DNA of 39,964 nucleotides from Nitrosomonas mobilis (GTDB taxonomy: Bacteria > Pseudomonadota > Gammaproteobacteria > Burkholderiales > Nitrosomonadaceae). The stretch covers positions 1-39,964 of the forward strand of contig NZ_FMWO01000100.1 in the NCBI RefSeq assembly GCF_900103035.1, read 5' to 3'. The position numbers and the translations under genes were made by a program. Shown piece by piece: positions 18,935 through 27,143 of this stretch (position 1 is its first letter; each line of letters opens with the position of its first letter). Below the pieces are notes generated by a model that saw only the letters and a program-made list of their open reading frames with translations, had not been told where the DNA came from and made no database searches.

Positions 18935-20248
18935 TTACTGTAAGGCGGCCATTTCGGTGTTGCGCAGCAGTTCGAGTCTGGCGAGCAGTTCTCTGCTTTG
19001 TTTTTGAAAAGCGGTGCGGTATTTTTTATTAATGGCGGCGGCAGCCGGCATGACGATCTTGGTCGGATCCTGTTGGACTCCATTCACCCGCAGTTCATAG
19101 TGAAGATGCGGGCCGGTCGCCATGCCGGTCGCGCCGACATAACCAATGATATCGCCTTGCCTGACACGTTGACCCGGTTTCAGATGGCTGGTAAATCTGG
19201 ATAGATGACCATAAGCGGAGCTGTATGGTCCAGCATGCTGCAAAACAATCAAATTACCATATCCTTTTTGCCAGCCTTGATATTTGACACGTCCATCGGC
19301 CGTTGCCATGATTTCTGTGCCTGCCGGAGCAGCGTAGTCAATTCCTCTATGCGCACGCCATTTCTTGAGAATCGGATGATAGCGTTTATTGGTGAAGCCT
19401 GAGCTGATCCGTGAAAATTTGAGCGGTGCCATGAGAAAAGGTTTGCGGAGATTATCACCTGAAGGGGTGTAATAGTCACCTTGACCTTCAGCTTTAAAAT
19501 ATACAGCCCGGTGTGGCTTGCCTTTGTTGCTGAATTCCACAGCAAGAATGCGTCCGGGTTGAGTTTGTCCACTGTCATCCTGATGGGATTCGTAGATGAC
19601 GGTAAAACGGTCACCCTTATGGACGCCACGGTGAAAATCGATGTTGCTGGTAAAAATATCGATCATTTGCAATGCAATTTCGCTCGGGAGTCCGGCTTCA
19701 TTGACAGCAGCAAACAGAGAGTGGGTGATCACGCCCGATGAGATTTGCAGTGTGGTATTATCATTTTGGCTTGATTGTTCTTTTAATTCAAAAACACCAT
19801 CTACTTTTTCTACCTGCAGTTGTTTTCCATTGCCGTAAAAATAGCGTAGCAACAATAGTTCTCCGTCTGGACGGATTTCGGCATGTACGATCTCGCCTGG
19901 CTTGAGTCTGTGCAAAGCTTCGCTGGTACGTGAGGTATCGAGAACATTCAATTTGTCCTGTTGGTTGACATTCAACCGATCAAGAATCGCATGAATGGTA
20001 TCGCCCCGGCGAATACTTTCCTGATGCCAGAAAGTCATATCAGGGTCAGAAATTGCCAGGTTCTCCGGCAAAGCCAGCGGGCGCACAACCCGTTCGTTGG
20101 AAATTTCCTGAAAGGATGCATCTGGCATGATGCCAAAGGCGGTGACCATGCCAAATAGAGGAAGGCTAAGCAGAAGGGTTAGCCAGCGGGTGCGTTTCTG
20201 CGATAATATATTCGTTTTTTTGGGGGGCAGGTAAGGTTGATAATACAT
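18935..20248 (-). CDS. M23-family peptidoglycan endopeptidase
   Basis: Murein endopeptidase of the MepM/YebA type, 437 residues. An N-terminal membrane anchor (about residues 23-45) is followed by a LysM/OapA-like region (IRRGDTIHAILDRLNV) and a second domain. The C-terminal LytM zinc peptidase has HRGIDYAAPAGTEIMATADG (His and Asp ligands), GPYSSAYGHLSRF and GMATGPHLHYEL, where HLH completes the metal site. It probably cuts DD-crosslinks during wall growth. I chose ATG 20248 over the TTG at 20254 because GAGGAGAA on the minus strand is then well spaced. It is divergent from tyrS and upstream of anmK. Confidence 0.92.
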   Translation of the reverse strand: MYYQPYLPPKKTNILSQKRTRWLTLLLSLPLFGMVTAFGIMPDASFQEISNERVVRPLALPENLAISDPDMTFWHQESIRRGDTIHAILDRLNVNQQDKLNVLDTSRTSEALHRLKPGEIVHAEIRPDGELLLLRYFYGNGKQLQVEKVDGVFELKEQSSQNDNTTLQISSGVITHSLFAAVNEAGLPSEIALQMIDIFTSNIDFHRGVHKGDRFTVIYESHQDDSGQTQPGRILAVEFSNKGKPHRAVYFKAEGQGDYYTPSGDNLRKPFLMAPLKFSRISSGFTNKRYHPILKKWRAHRGIDYAAPAGTEIMATADGRVKYQGWQKGYGNLIVLQHAGPYSSAYGHLSRFTSHLKPGQRVRQGDIIGYVGATGMATGPHLHYELRVNGVQQDPTKIVMPAAAAINKKYRTAFQKQSRELLARLELLRNTEMAALQ

Positions 20249-20355
20249 TAACAATACTTCTCCTCATTTATTAACAAATAACCTGAATTCAACCTTAAGT
20301 CTAACATGTAACCGCATAAATAATATGACGACGTCCACATTTTTATCCAGTTACC

Positions 20356-21579
20356 GTGCCTGAACTATCCGTGAAGCAAGCTATACAAGTCATCAAGCGT
20401 GGCTGCCATGAATTGCTGATCGAACAGGAGTTGGTGGAGAAGCTGCATAAATCTGTACCACTTAGAGTCAAGGCAGGATTTGATCCTACCGCGCCAGATT
20501 TACATTTGGGTCATACGGTCTTGCTGAATAAGCTTAGATTGTTGCAGGATATGGGTCACCATGTTCTATTTCTGATCGGCGATTTTACCGGCATGATTGG
20601 AGATCCTAGCGGTAAAAATACTACGAGACCGCCCTTAAACCGTGAACAGGTTGCCATCAATGCTGAGTCCTATACTACACAAGTATTTAAAATACTCAGG
20701 CGAGAACAAACGGAGGTTGTGTTCAATTCAACCTGGATGGATCAATTCAATGCGGTTGATCTCATCAAGCTTGCCGCTACCCATACCGTGGCGCGCATGC
20801 TCGAACGTGATGATTTCGATAAGCGCTATCGCAACAATCAGCCCATCGCCATTCATGAGTTTCTTTATCCGCTGATTCAGGGATATGATTCCGTCGCGCT
20901 CAGAGCCGATCTTGAACTGGGTGGGACCGACCAGAAATTCAATCTGCTGATGGGGCGTGAGCTGCAAAAACATTATGGACAGGCTCCACAATGTATCCTG
21001 ACCATGCCGTTGCTTGAAGGGCTCGATGGCGTGCAGAAAATGTCCAAGTCTCTCAATAATTATATTGGTATTACCGAATCGCCAACGGAAATATTTGGTA
21101 AATTGATGTCGATCAGCGATACGCTTATGTGGCGATATCTGGAGTTGTTGTCATTCGAATCACTGGAAACGATACAGCAATGGCGCAGTGAGGTTTACCA
21201 AGGACGTAATCCTCGTGATATCAAAGTACAGCTTGCACTGGAAATCGTCACGCGTTTTCATGGCCTGATAGATGCAGAAAAGGCGTTGGTAGATTTTGAA
21301 GCGCGTTTTACCAGAGGAGCACTACCCGATGAGTTGCCGGAAAAAGCGCTGCATATTACTGGAGATGTCATTCAAATTCCGCAACTGCTTAAGCTTGCTG
21401 GACTGACAGCAAGCACCAGTGAGGCTTTGCGTATGATAGAACAGGGTGGCGTCAGATTGGACGGGAACAAGGTTAATGATAAGACCATCGTTATCCCGCT
21501 TAATGCCACAGTAATAATCCAGGTTGGCAAACGGAAATTTGCAAAGGTTACGCTTTTGCCAGAAAAACCGGGTGCCTAG
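20356..21579 (+). CDS. tyrS: Tyrosyl-tRNA synthetase
   Basis: Class I aminoacyl-tRNA synthetase that charges tRNA-Tyr, 407 residues. The HIGH-like signature is [10 protein letters not shown] (about 47-56) and the KMSKS motif is present as [13 protein letters not shown]. The tyrosine pocket shows [13 protein letters not shown], and [13 protein letters not shown] precedes KMSKS. A C-terminal S4-like RNA-binding domain ([20 protein letters not shown]) fits the long bacterial TyrRS-Z type. The start is GTG at 20356; no ATG lies before the conserved region. Confidence 0.96.
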   Translation: MPELSVKQAIQVIKRGCHELLIEQELVEKLHKSVPLRVKAGFDPTAPDLHLGHTVLLNKLRLLQDMGHHVLFLIGDFTGMIGDPSGKNTTRPPLNREQVAINAESYTTQVFKILRREQTEVVFNSTWMDQFNAVDLIKLAATHTVARMLERDDFDKRYRNNQPIAIHEFLYPLIQGYDSVALRADLELGGTDQKFNLLMGRELQKHYGQAPQCILTMPLLEGLDGVQKMSKSLNNYIGITESPTEIFGKLMSISDTLMWRYLELLSFESLETIQQWRSEVYQGRNPRDIKVQLALEIVTRFHGLIDAEKALVDFEARFTRGALPDELPEKALHITGDVIQIPQLLKLAGLTASTSEALRMIEQGGVRLDGNKVNDKTIVIPLNATVIIQVGKRKFAKVTLLPEKPGA

Positions 21580-21594
21580 AAAACGATTCACACC

Positions 21595-21867
21595 ATGAGC
21601 GCCATGAAGAAAAAAACCACAGAGACTGAAGCGATTCCTCAAGCGAAAACGCAGCCGCAGGACTTTGAGCACGCCGTAGCCGAGCTGGAAGGTATTGTTG
21701 TGGCGATGGAGAGTGGGCAGATGAATTTGCAGGAATCGCTTTCTAACTACAAGCGCGGGATGGAGTTGTTACAATATTGTCAGACGACGCTGGAAAACTC
21801 ACAACAACAAATCAAAATATTCGAAGCGGATATGCTTAAAAATTTTACGGTTACGGACAGCCAATGA
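21595..21867 (+). CDS. xseB: Exodeoxyribonuclease VII small subunit
   Basis: The small helical subunit of exonuclease VII, 90 residues, with the family core DFEHAVAELEGIVVAMESGQ, then NLQESLSNYKRGMELLQYC and TTLENSQQQIKI. A Lys/Thr-rich N-terminal extension of about 20 residues precedes it; the start could instead be the ATG four codons later. Its TGA overlaps the ispA ATG by four bases, the usual xseB-ispA-dxs coupling in proteobacteria. Confidence 0.94.
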   Translation: MSAMKKKTTETEAIPQAKTQPQDFEHAVAELEGIVVAMESGQMNLQESLSNYKRGMELLQYCQTTLENSQQQIKIFEADMLKNFTVTDSQ

Positions 21868-22757
21868 GCGCTGATTTTTCTGTCTGGATGAACGATTGCC
21901 TTGCGCTGGTTGAAGTATGTCTGGATAAACATCTTGCCACAGTAGATTGCGCGCCAGCACGTTTACATGAGGCGATGCGCTACGTCGTACTGGGTGGGGG
22001 TAAGCGGGTACGCCCTTTGTTAGCACTCGCGGCCGGAGAGCTAAGTGGGGCGGATCAGGAGCGTGTAGTATTGACTGGAGTGGCAGTTGAGCTAATTCAC
22101 GCGTATTCTCTGGTGCATGATGATCTGCCGTGTATGGATGATGATACTCTGCGGCGCGGGAAGCCAACTTGCCATATCCGTTACGATGAAGCAACTGCGT
22201 TACTGGTAGGTGATAGTCTGCAGAGTCTGGCTTTTCAGATATTGGCACAACCTGGTCTGACGCAGAACCCAGGCAAACAGCTGGAGATGGTTGAACAGCT
22301 TGCGATAGCTGCGGGTTCGCGTGGTATGGCCGGCGGTCAGGCGATTGATCTGGATAGTGTCGGGAAGACATTGAGTTTGTCGGAACTGGAATTCATGCAT
22401 ATTCATAAAACCGGTGCGTTGATTCGAGCCGCAGTCATGCTGGGAGCGTATTGTGGTGATGAATTGAATGCATCTCAGATCAAGCAACTCGATCATTTTG
22501 CAAAATGTATTGGTCTAGTATTTCAGGTGGTGGATGATATTCTGGATGCGGAGGCTACGACGGATACACTGGGCAAAACTGCTGGCAAGGATGCGGAAAA
22601 CAATAAACCGACGTATGTTAGTATATTGGGTGTTAAACAAGCGCGTGAACTGGCAAAATCAATCCACCAGGATGCCTGCCAAACTCTGGATAAGCTTGGA
22701 GCCGATGCTACCCGCTTGCGGCAGGTGACCGATTTTATTATTGAGCGTGAATTTTAA
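21864..22757 (+). CDS. ispA: Farnesyl diphosphate synthase
   Basis: Short-chain trans-prenyltransferase that condenses isopentenyl and dimethylallyl diphosphates to farnesyl diphosphate, 297 residues. The first Asp-rich motif is VHDDLPCMDDDTLRRGKPT and the second is VVDDILDAEATTDTLGKTAGKD. GGGKRVRPLL (substrate phosphate binding) and GGQAIDLDSVGK are also typical. It starts inside the xseB stop and is followed after 80 bases by dxs, so isoprenoid precursor supply and use are encoded together. Confidence 0.96.
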   Translation: MSADFSVWMNDCLALVEVCLDKHLATVDCAPARLHEAMRYVVLGGGKRVRPLLALAAGELSGADQERVVLTGVAVELIHAYSLVHDDLPCMDDDTLRRGKPTCHIRYDEATALLVGDSLQSLAFQILAQPGLTQNPGKQLEMVEQLAIAAGSRGMAGGQAIDLDSVGKTLSLSELEFMHIHKTGALIRAAVMLGAYCGDELNASQIKQLDHFAKCIGLVFQVVDDILDAEATTDTLGKTAGKDAENNKPTYVSILGVKQARELAKSIHQDACQTLDKLGADATRLRQVTDFIIEREF

Positions 22758-22837
22758 AGCTGTTCTGAAGTGCAGCTAACTGTTATCACGTATCTTTTAC
22801 ATCCCATCCATTTCTACTAAGTTTTTTTCTGATCCTG

Positions 22838-24700
22838 ATGTATCCATTACTTGATGGTATCGAAACACCTGCACAGTTACGTGCCCTGAAACGCAGTCAA
22901 TTGCCACAGCTTGCCAGTGAGCTGCGGCAATTCCTAGTGGAGTCCGTTGCCGGTACTGGCGGTCATTTGTCGTCCAATCTTGGTACTGTCGAATTGACGA
23001 TTGCTCTGCATTATGTATTCAATACGCCCTATGATCGATTGGCCTGGGATGTGGGTCATCAGACCTATGCGCACAAAATATTGACTGGCCGTCGTGCCGG
23101 AATGGCGCGGTTGCGTATGCATGGTGGAATTGCTGGGTTCCCGCGGCGTGATGAAAGTGAATACGATACCTTTGGTACGGCGCATTCGAGTACTTCCATC
23201 AGCGCTGCGCTGGGCATGGCAGTCGGTGCGCAGATTAGTGGTCTGAAGCGTCAGGCCATTGCCGTGATCGGTGATGGAGCAATGAGTGCCGGCATGGCCT
23301 TTGAGGCACTGAATAATGCCGGAGTGATGGATACCAACATGTTGGTAGTCCTGAATGATAATGATATGTCGATTTCGCCACCAGTCGGTGCACTCAACAA
23401 CTATCTGGCCAAGTTGATGTCGGGCCGATTCTATGCAACTGCGCGCCGTGCAGGAGAGCGGGTTCTGGGTGTGGTGCCTTCGATGCTGGAGCTTGCCAAG
23501 CGCGCGGAAGAACATGTTAAGGGAATGGTTACACCAGGCACGCTGTTCGAAGAATTTGGTTTTAACTATATCGGACCAATTGACGGGCATGATCTCGATA
23601 TTCTTTACGCCACTCTGAACAACATTAAGCAATTGGAAGGTCCTCAATTCCTGCACGTCGTCACGCGCAAAGGTAAAGGATACAAACCGGCTGAGGAAGA
23701 TCCAATTTTGTATCATGGCGTGGGGAAATTTGATCCTGCGCAGGGTATTGTTGCCAAGGCAGCAGCAAAAAAACTACCGTACACCCAGATTTTTGGCGAT
23801 TGGCTGTGCGATATGGCTGCACGCGATCCGCGTCTGATTGGCATTACCCCTGCCATGCGTGAAGGTTCCGGATTAGTTAGGTTTTCAAGTGAATTCCCGG
23901 ACCGCTATTTCGATGTTGGCATTGCCGAGCAGCATGCCGTTACTTTTGCTGCAGGTGCTGCCTGCGAAGGATTGAAACCGGTTGTTGCAATATACTCAAC
24001 CTTTCTGCAGCGCGCCTATGATCAGTTGATTCATGATGTTGCCATCCAGAATCTGCCGGTGTTATTTGCGATTGATCGTGCCGGGCTGGTTGGGGCTGAT
24101 GGACCCACGCACGCGGGCAGCTTTGATCTGACCTATCTGCGTTGCATTCCCAATATGACGGTCATGGCCCCTGCGGATGAAAACGAGTGTCGGCAGATGT
24201 TGTATACCGCTTTTCAGATGAAAACCCCGAGTGCAGTGCGTTATCCGCGTGGTACTGGTCCTGGTGTTGAAATCGAGCAGGAAATGCGGGCTATTCCGAT
24301 TGGTCGCGGAGAAATACGTCGCCAAGGTCAGCAAATTGCTTTGCTTGCATTTGGCAGCATGTTGTCACCTTGTCTGGAGGCTGCCGAAGTGCTGAATGCC
24401 ACGGTTGCAAACATGCGCTTTGTTAAACCCTTGGACCACACTCTGATTGATTCCTTGGCAGCGGAACACGAACTGCTGGTGACGGTCGAAGAGAATACTG
24501 TCATGGGCGGTGCAGGAAGTGCAGTTCTCGAATATCTTGCCAGCCGCGGTATCGTCGTGAGTGTGGTGCAACTCGGTTTGCCTGATAGTTTTATCGATCA
24601 AGGCGATCCGGGACAAATGCTCGCTGATTGTGGTCTGGACAAAAATGGTATTGTGCAGGCAGTTCAACAAAGAATGACTACCAAGGTTGCTAGTTGTTAA
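22838..24700 (+). CDS. dxs: 1-deoxy-D-xylulose-5-phosphate synthase
   Basis: Thiamine-diphosphate enzyme that condenses pyruvate and glyceraldehyde-3-phosphate, the first step of the MEP isoprenoid pathway. The 620 residues match the family. Present are [34 protein letters not shown], the TPP motif [18 protein letters not shown] to NDNDMSIS, and the transketolase-type [20 protein letters not shown] large antisense frame across it is a coding shadow. It lies between ispA and folE2. Confidence 0.97.
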   Translation: MYPLLDGIETPAQLRALKRSQLPQLASELRQFLVESVAGTGGHLSSNLGTVELTIALHYVFNTPYDRLAWDVGHQTYAHKILTGRRAGMARLRMHGGIAGFPRRDESEYDTFGTAHSSTSISAALGMAVGAQISGLKRQAIAVIGDGAMSAGMAFEALNNAGVMDTNMLVVLNDNDMSISPPVGALNNYLAKLMSGRFYATARRAGERVLGVVPSMLELAKRAEEHVKGMVTPGTLFEEFGFNYIGPIDGHDLDILYATLNNIKQLEGPQFLHVVTRKGKGYKPAEEDPILYHGVGKFDPAQGIVAKAAAKKLPYTQIFGDWLCDMAARDPRLIGITPAMREGSGLVRFSSEFPDRYFDVGIAEQHAVTFAAGAACEGLKPVVAIYSTFLQRAYDQLIHDVAIQNLPVLFAIDRAGLVGADGPTHAGSFDLTYLRCIPNMTVMAPADENECRQMLYTAFQMKTPSAVRYPRGTGPGVEIEQEMRAIPIGRGEIRRQGQQIALLAFGSMLSPCLEAAEVLNATVANMRFVKPLDHTLIDSLAAEHELLVTVEENTVMGGAGSAVLEYLASRGIVVSVVQLGLPDSFIDQGDPGQMLADCGLDKNGIVQAVQQRMTTKVASC

Positions 24701-24775
24701 ATGGCTGTTTTGTTTTAGGGTTAACAAAACGGCATATAAAATATACCGGCTCGTTATCAACTGATAGGAAATGCT

Positions 24776-25585
24776 ATGAATAAGCAGATCGATTTACCCA
24801 TTGCAGATGTACAGAACTCTGCAGATACCAGGCGAATCGCAATTGACAGGGTGGGCATCAAAGCCATACGTCATCCGGTTAAAGTGGGAGATAAGGATGG
24901 TGGTGTACAGCATACGGTAGCACTTTTTAATATGTATGTTGATCTACCTCATAATTTCAAGGGAACGCACATGTCCCGTTTTGTGGAGATCTTGAATAGC
25001 CAGGAACGTGAGATCTCGGTAGAATCGTTTGAAAGTATTCTGCGTGCCATGGTTGCCAGACTGGAATCGACTTCCGGGCGTATCGAAATGACATTCCCTT
25101 ATTTTGTGAACAAGGCGGCTCCAGTGTCGGGTGTGCAGAGCCTGATGGATTATGAGGTCATGTTTATTGGGGAAATCGGCCAGCCATCTGGTCAGTATAC
25201 TTTCACCATGAAAGTCGTCGTGCCGGTTACCAGCTTATGTCCATGTTCCAAAAAAATATCGGATTATGGTGCGCATAACCAGCGATCACATGTCTCGATT
25301 GCAGTTAAAACAAATAGCTTTGTATGGATCGAGGATATTATCCGGATTGCCGAAGAAAACGCTTCTTGTGAACTGTTCGGGTTGCTCAAGCGCCCCGATG
25401 AGAAATATGTTACGGAAAAAGCTTACGATAATCCAAAATTTGTTGAAGATCTGGTGCGTGATGTTGCCGAGGTGCTAAATCGAGATAACCGGATAGATGC
25501 CTATGTGGTGGAATCAGAAAACTTTGAATCTATTCATAACCACTCGGCCTATGCGATGATTGAACGTGATAAACAAAAATCTTAA
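24776..25585 (+). CDS. folE2: GTP cyclohydrolase FolE2 (type IB)
   Basis: Converts GTP to 7,8-dihydroneopterin triphosphate for folate synthesis. Type IB enzymes work with metals other than zinc. The 269 residues carry the family signatures [30 protein letters not shown], the [20 protein letters not shown] segment with the catalytic cysteines and His, and [19 protein letters not shown] at the end. An AGGAAA ribosome-binding site precedes the ATG. Its presence after dxs is common in Nitrosomonas-like genomes, as far as I recall. Confidence 0.95.
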   Translation: MNKQIDLPIADVQNSADTRRIAIDRVGIKAIRHPVKVGDKDGGVQHTVALFNMYVDLPHNFKGTHMSRFVEILNSQEREISVESFESILRAMVARLESTSGRIEMTFPYFVNKAAPVSGVQSLMDYEVMFIGEIGQPSGQYTFTMKVVVPVTSLCPCSKKISDYGAHNQRSHVSIAVKTNSFVWIEDIIRIAEENASCELFGLLKRPDEKYVTEKAYDNPKFVEDLVRDVAEVLNRDNRIDAYVVESENFESIHNHSAYAMIERDKQKS

Positions 25586-25600
25586 AACCGGCTGAAATAG

Positions 25601-25630
25601 TTGACTGAGATCAATTAAATTCTGTATAGT
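25601..25630 (+). promoter_or_regulatory. Sigma70-type promoter of the tRNA-fMet gene
   Basis: TTGACT at 25601-25606 and TATAGT at 25625-25630 are separated by 18 bases. The mature tRNA 5' end is 13 bases after the -10 box, so transcription would start close to the tRNA. Confidence 0.7.
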
Positions 25631-25642
25631 GTAAGGCTCGGA

Positions 25643-25719
<77 letters not shown>

Positions 25720-25831
25720 TTTCAAACGTAACACTCTTCTCTCATATCCTCCTCCACAAAAAATTTTCTTGTTGCGCGCCAGCTTAGTTTTTACAAGGTA
25801 CATGTCAGGCGGGTTAAGAAGGGGGCACGCA

Positions 25832-26002
25832 ATGAAATTATCTTATCTGTTCCTGTTGGCTTTAGGTGGCTATCTTTAGTATCGGGGTGGAGAAAACCAG
25901 TTGAAAATCAATGTCGTGTCCGAATATGAGGCTGAACAAAAAAACTGGAAAGTAACGGCAAAAAATGAATACGGCATACACATCCAACCTGTCGTCGTAT
26001 AG
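25832..26002 (+). pseudogene. Small exported-type ORF interrupted by an in-frame TAG
   Basis: ATG 25832 opens a hydrophobic leader (MKLSYLFLLALGGYL), then TAG at 25877-25879. The same frame continues for 40 codons (QLKINVVSEYEAEQKNWKVT, then KNEYGIHIQPVVV) to TAG at 26000. The downstream part has protein-like composition. A single nonsense mutation in a roughly 56-residue gene is the simplest reading; chance is also possible. The rest of the 313-base gap after the tRNA shows no other gene. Confidence 0.4.
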
Positions 26003-26032
26003 AGTAATGGACATTGGTGTACGCTCTTTTTC

Positions 26033-26689
26033 GTGACTCCGAATACTCAACCCGTCACCACGTTATATTACATATATGACGCCATGTGCAGTTGGTGCTA
26101 TGCATTCAGCCGCAGCTGGACTGCGTTGCAACTGGCATTGCCAAAAAATATCGAGATTATTCATGTGCTTGGAGGATTGGCGCCGGATACGTCGGAGCCG
26201 ATGCCGCCAAGTATGCAGAAACATATCCAGCAGGCATGGCGCCAAATTGAACAGACTGTTCCTGGTGTTCAGTTCAACTGGGATTTTTGGTCACAGAATC
26301 AACCGATCCGCTCAACCTACCCGGCCTGTCGCGCTATCCTCGCAGCCAGAAAGCAACGAGAGGAAGCCATGTTGCCCATGCTGCACGCCATACAGCAGGC
26401 GTATTACCGGCGTGCTCAAAATCCTTCACTGTCATCTATTTTGGAAAAATGTGCCGGTGAAATAGGGCTCAATACGAAGATTTTTAGCGAGGAACTGAAT
26501 AGCCCAGAAACCATACAAGTTTTGCAGCGCGAAGTTCAGCTAGCGAGAAGGCTGGGGGCCCATTCTTTTCCAGCCTTACGGTTATTGCACAATGGTAGCG
26601 TATCCCCGGTTAAAGTGGATTATGTAAACTCCCAGACCATGCTGAATGAAATAAACATGATTATTCGAGAATCTAGTCGGAAAGCATGA
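26033..26689 (+). CDS. DsbA/FrnE-like thioredoxin-fold protein
   Basis: A 218-residue protein with a thioredoxin-fold active site CSWC near residues 18-21 (YIYDAMCSWCYAFSRSW), as in the DsbA/HCCA/FrnE group. A helical insertion and a C-terminal thioredoxin part containing the cis-Pro region (GAHSFPALRLL) follow. No signal peptide is present, so it is probably cytoplasmic; a disulfide oxidoreductase or isomerase role is inferred from family. The start is GTG 26033 with a weak ribosome-binding site; no ATG precedes the motif. It has no link to the following island genes. Confidence 0.85.
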   Translation: MTPNTQPVTTLYYIYDAMCSWCYAFSRSWTALQLALPKNIEIIHVLGGLAPDTSEPMPPSMQKHIQQAWRQIEQTVPGVQFNWDFWSQNQPIRSTYPACRAILAARKQREEAMLPMLHAIQQAYYRRAQNPSLSSILEKCAGEIGLNTKIFSEELNSPETIQVLQREVQLARRLGAHSFPALRLLHNGSVSPVKVDYVNSQTMLNEINMIIRESSRKA

Positions 26690-26705
26690 AATTGAGAGCA
26701 TCTAT

Positions 26706-26753
26706 ATGCAAGATACATTTAATTTCGTCGGCGATACCGTTTTTCATGATTAG
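26706..26753 (+). pseudogene. Truncated start of a gene after the DsbA-like gene
   Basis: ATG 26706, 16 bases after the DsbA-like stop, encodes MQDTFNFVGDTVFHD before TAG. The stop lies inside the 40-bp repeat that marks the left island edge, so a former downstream gene may have been cut at this junction. It is too short to identify; support is positional. Confidence 0.3.
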
Positions 26754-26782
26754 TTCACGCGGCTGCAACACTTCCAGTAATG
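26743..26782 (+). repeat. 40-bp direct repeat, left copy, flanking the island
   Basis: This 40-bp stretch (beginning TTCATGATTAGTTCACGCGG) recurs at 36995-37034 with one mismatch. The sequences on either side of the two copies do not match. The two copies frame the restriction-modification operon in direct orientation. On the minus strand both copies can encode ITGSVAAA followed by a stop, so the repeat may derive from a gene end. Candidate attachment-site duplication or insertion-sequence end. Confidence 0.75.
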
Positions 26783-26921
26783 CAACCATCGGCTTGACTA
26801 CAACCGGGATCAATCTGGGCGACTAGATAGCATGGTAACCACGCGCTGGCCACGCAGCCCCTTGCCTTGCTCGGGCGTAATTATCCATGCCTTCGTCCAG
26901 AAAAGTGTAGGAGAAAGCGTT
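26783..26921. other. Degenerate sequence at the island's left edge
   Basis: No intact gene is visible. On the minus strand two partial frames (TPEQGKGLRGQRVVTMLSSR and, after a frame change, LIPVVVKPMVALLEVLQPRE) are open across this stretch and the repeat, suggesting a decayed gene I cannot identify. It separates the direct repeat from the island promoter. Confidence 0.3.
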
Positions 26922-26949
26922 TGACAATCACTACTGCCTAATATATTAG
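26922..26949 (+). promoter_or_regulatory. Candidate promoter of the island operon
   Basis: A perfect -35 hexamer TTGACA at 26922-26927 is followed by TATTAG at 26944-26949 (spacing 16). TATATT two bases earlier is an alternative -10. The first coding start is about 95 bases downstream and a strong hairpin lies between. Confidence 0.5.
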
Positions 26950-26964
26950 AGGCTATTTTAAGCT

Positions 26965-26988
26965 GGGGATGCTGAGCCCAGCATCCCC
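26965..26988 (+). repeat. Strong hairpin in the island operon leader
   Basis: GGGGATGCTG at 26965-26974 and CAGCATCCCC at 26979-26988 form a perfect 10-bp, GC-rich stem with a 4-nt loop. No T-run follows. In a leader RNA this could be a pause or stability element; as DNA it could be an operator palindrome. Its position between the putative promoter and the first ORF favours a regulatory role, which is inference. Confidence 0.6.
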
Positions 26989-27041
26989 GTTACCGCCTCT
27001 GGCGTAGCAAGAAAATCAATCGCCCATGAGGAGCTAGAAAA

Positions 27042-27143
27042 ATGGCCGAGATGGAAGACCGCTGGTTATCAGTAGACGAGATCGACGAGTGGGTTAAGGC
27101 TGGTGGCGCGATAGACCGTAACAAGAAGGGTTCTAATGAATGA
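27042..27143 (+). CDS. 33-residue ORF coupled to the helicase gene
   Basis: ATG 27042 encodes a 33-residue acidic peptide (MAEMEDRWLSVDEIDEWVKA, then GGAIDRNKKGSNE). AGGAG at 27030-27034 gives a reasonable ribosome-binding site, and the TGA overlaps the helicase ATG (ATGA), a classical coupling signal. The RWLSVDEIDEW start recalls the first helix of excisionase/MerR-like DNA-binding domains (WLSVDEIA-type), so it may be a truncated regulator or a bona fide small partner. It is too short to assign. Confidence 0.5.
   Translation: MAEMEDRWLSVDEIDEWVKAGGAIDRNKKGSNE

Noticed and set aside
22934..23716. 260-codon minus-strand open frame opposite dxs
   Set aside because: It is antisense to highly conserved Dxs sequence, with low-complexity His/Ser-rich translation and no ribosome-binding site.
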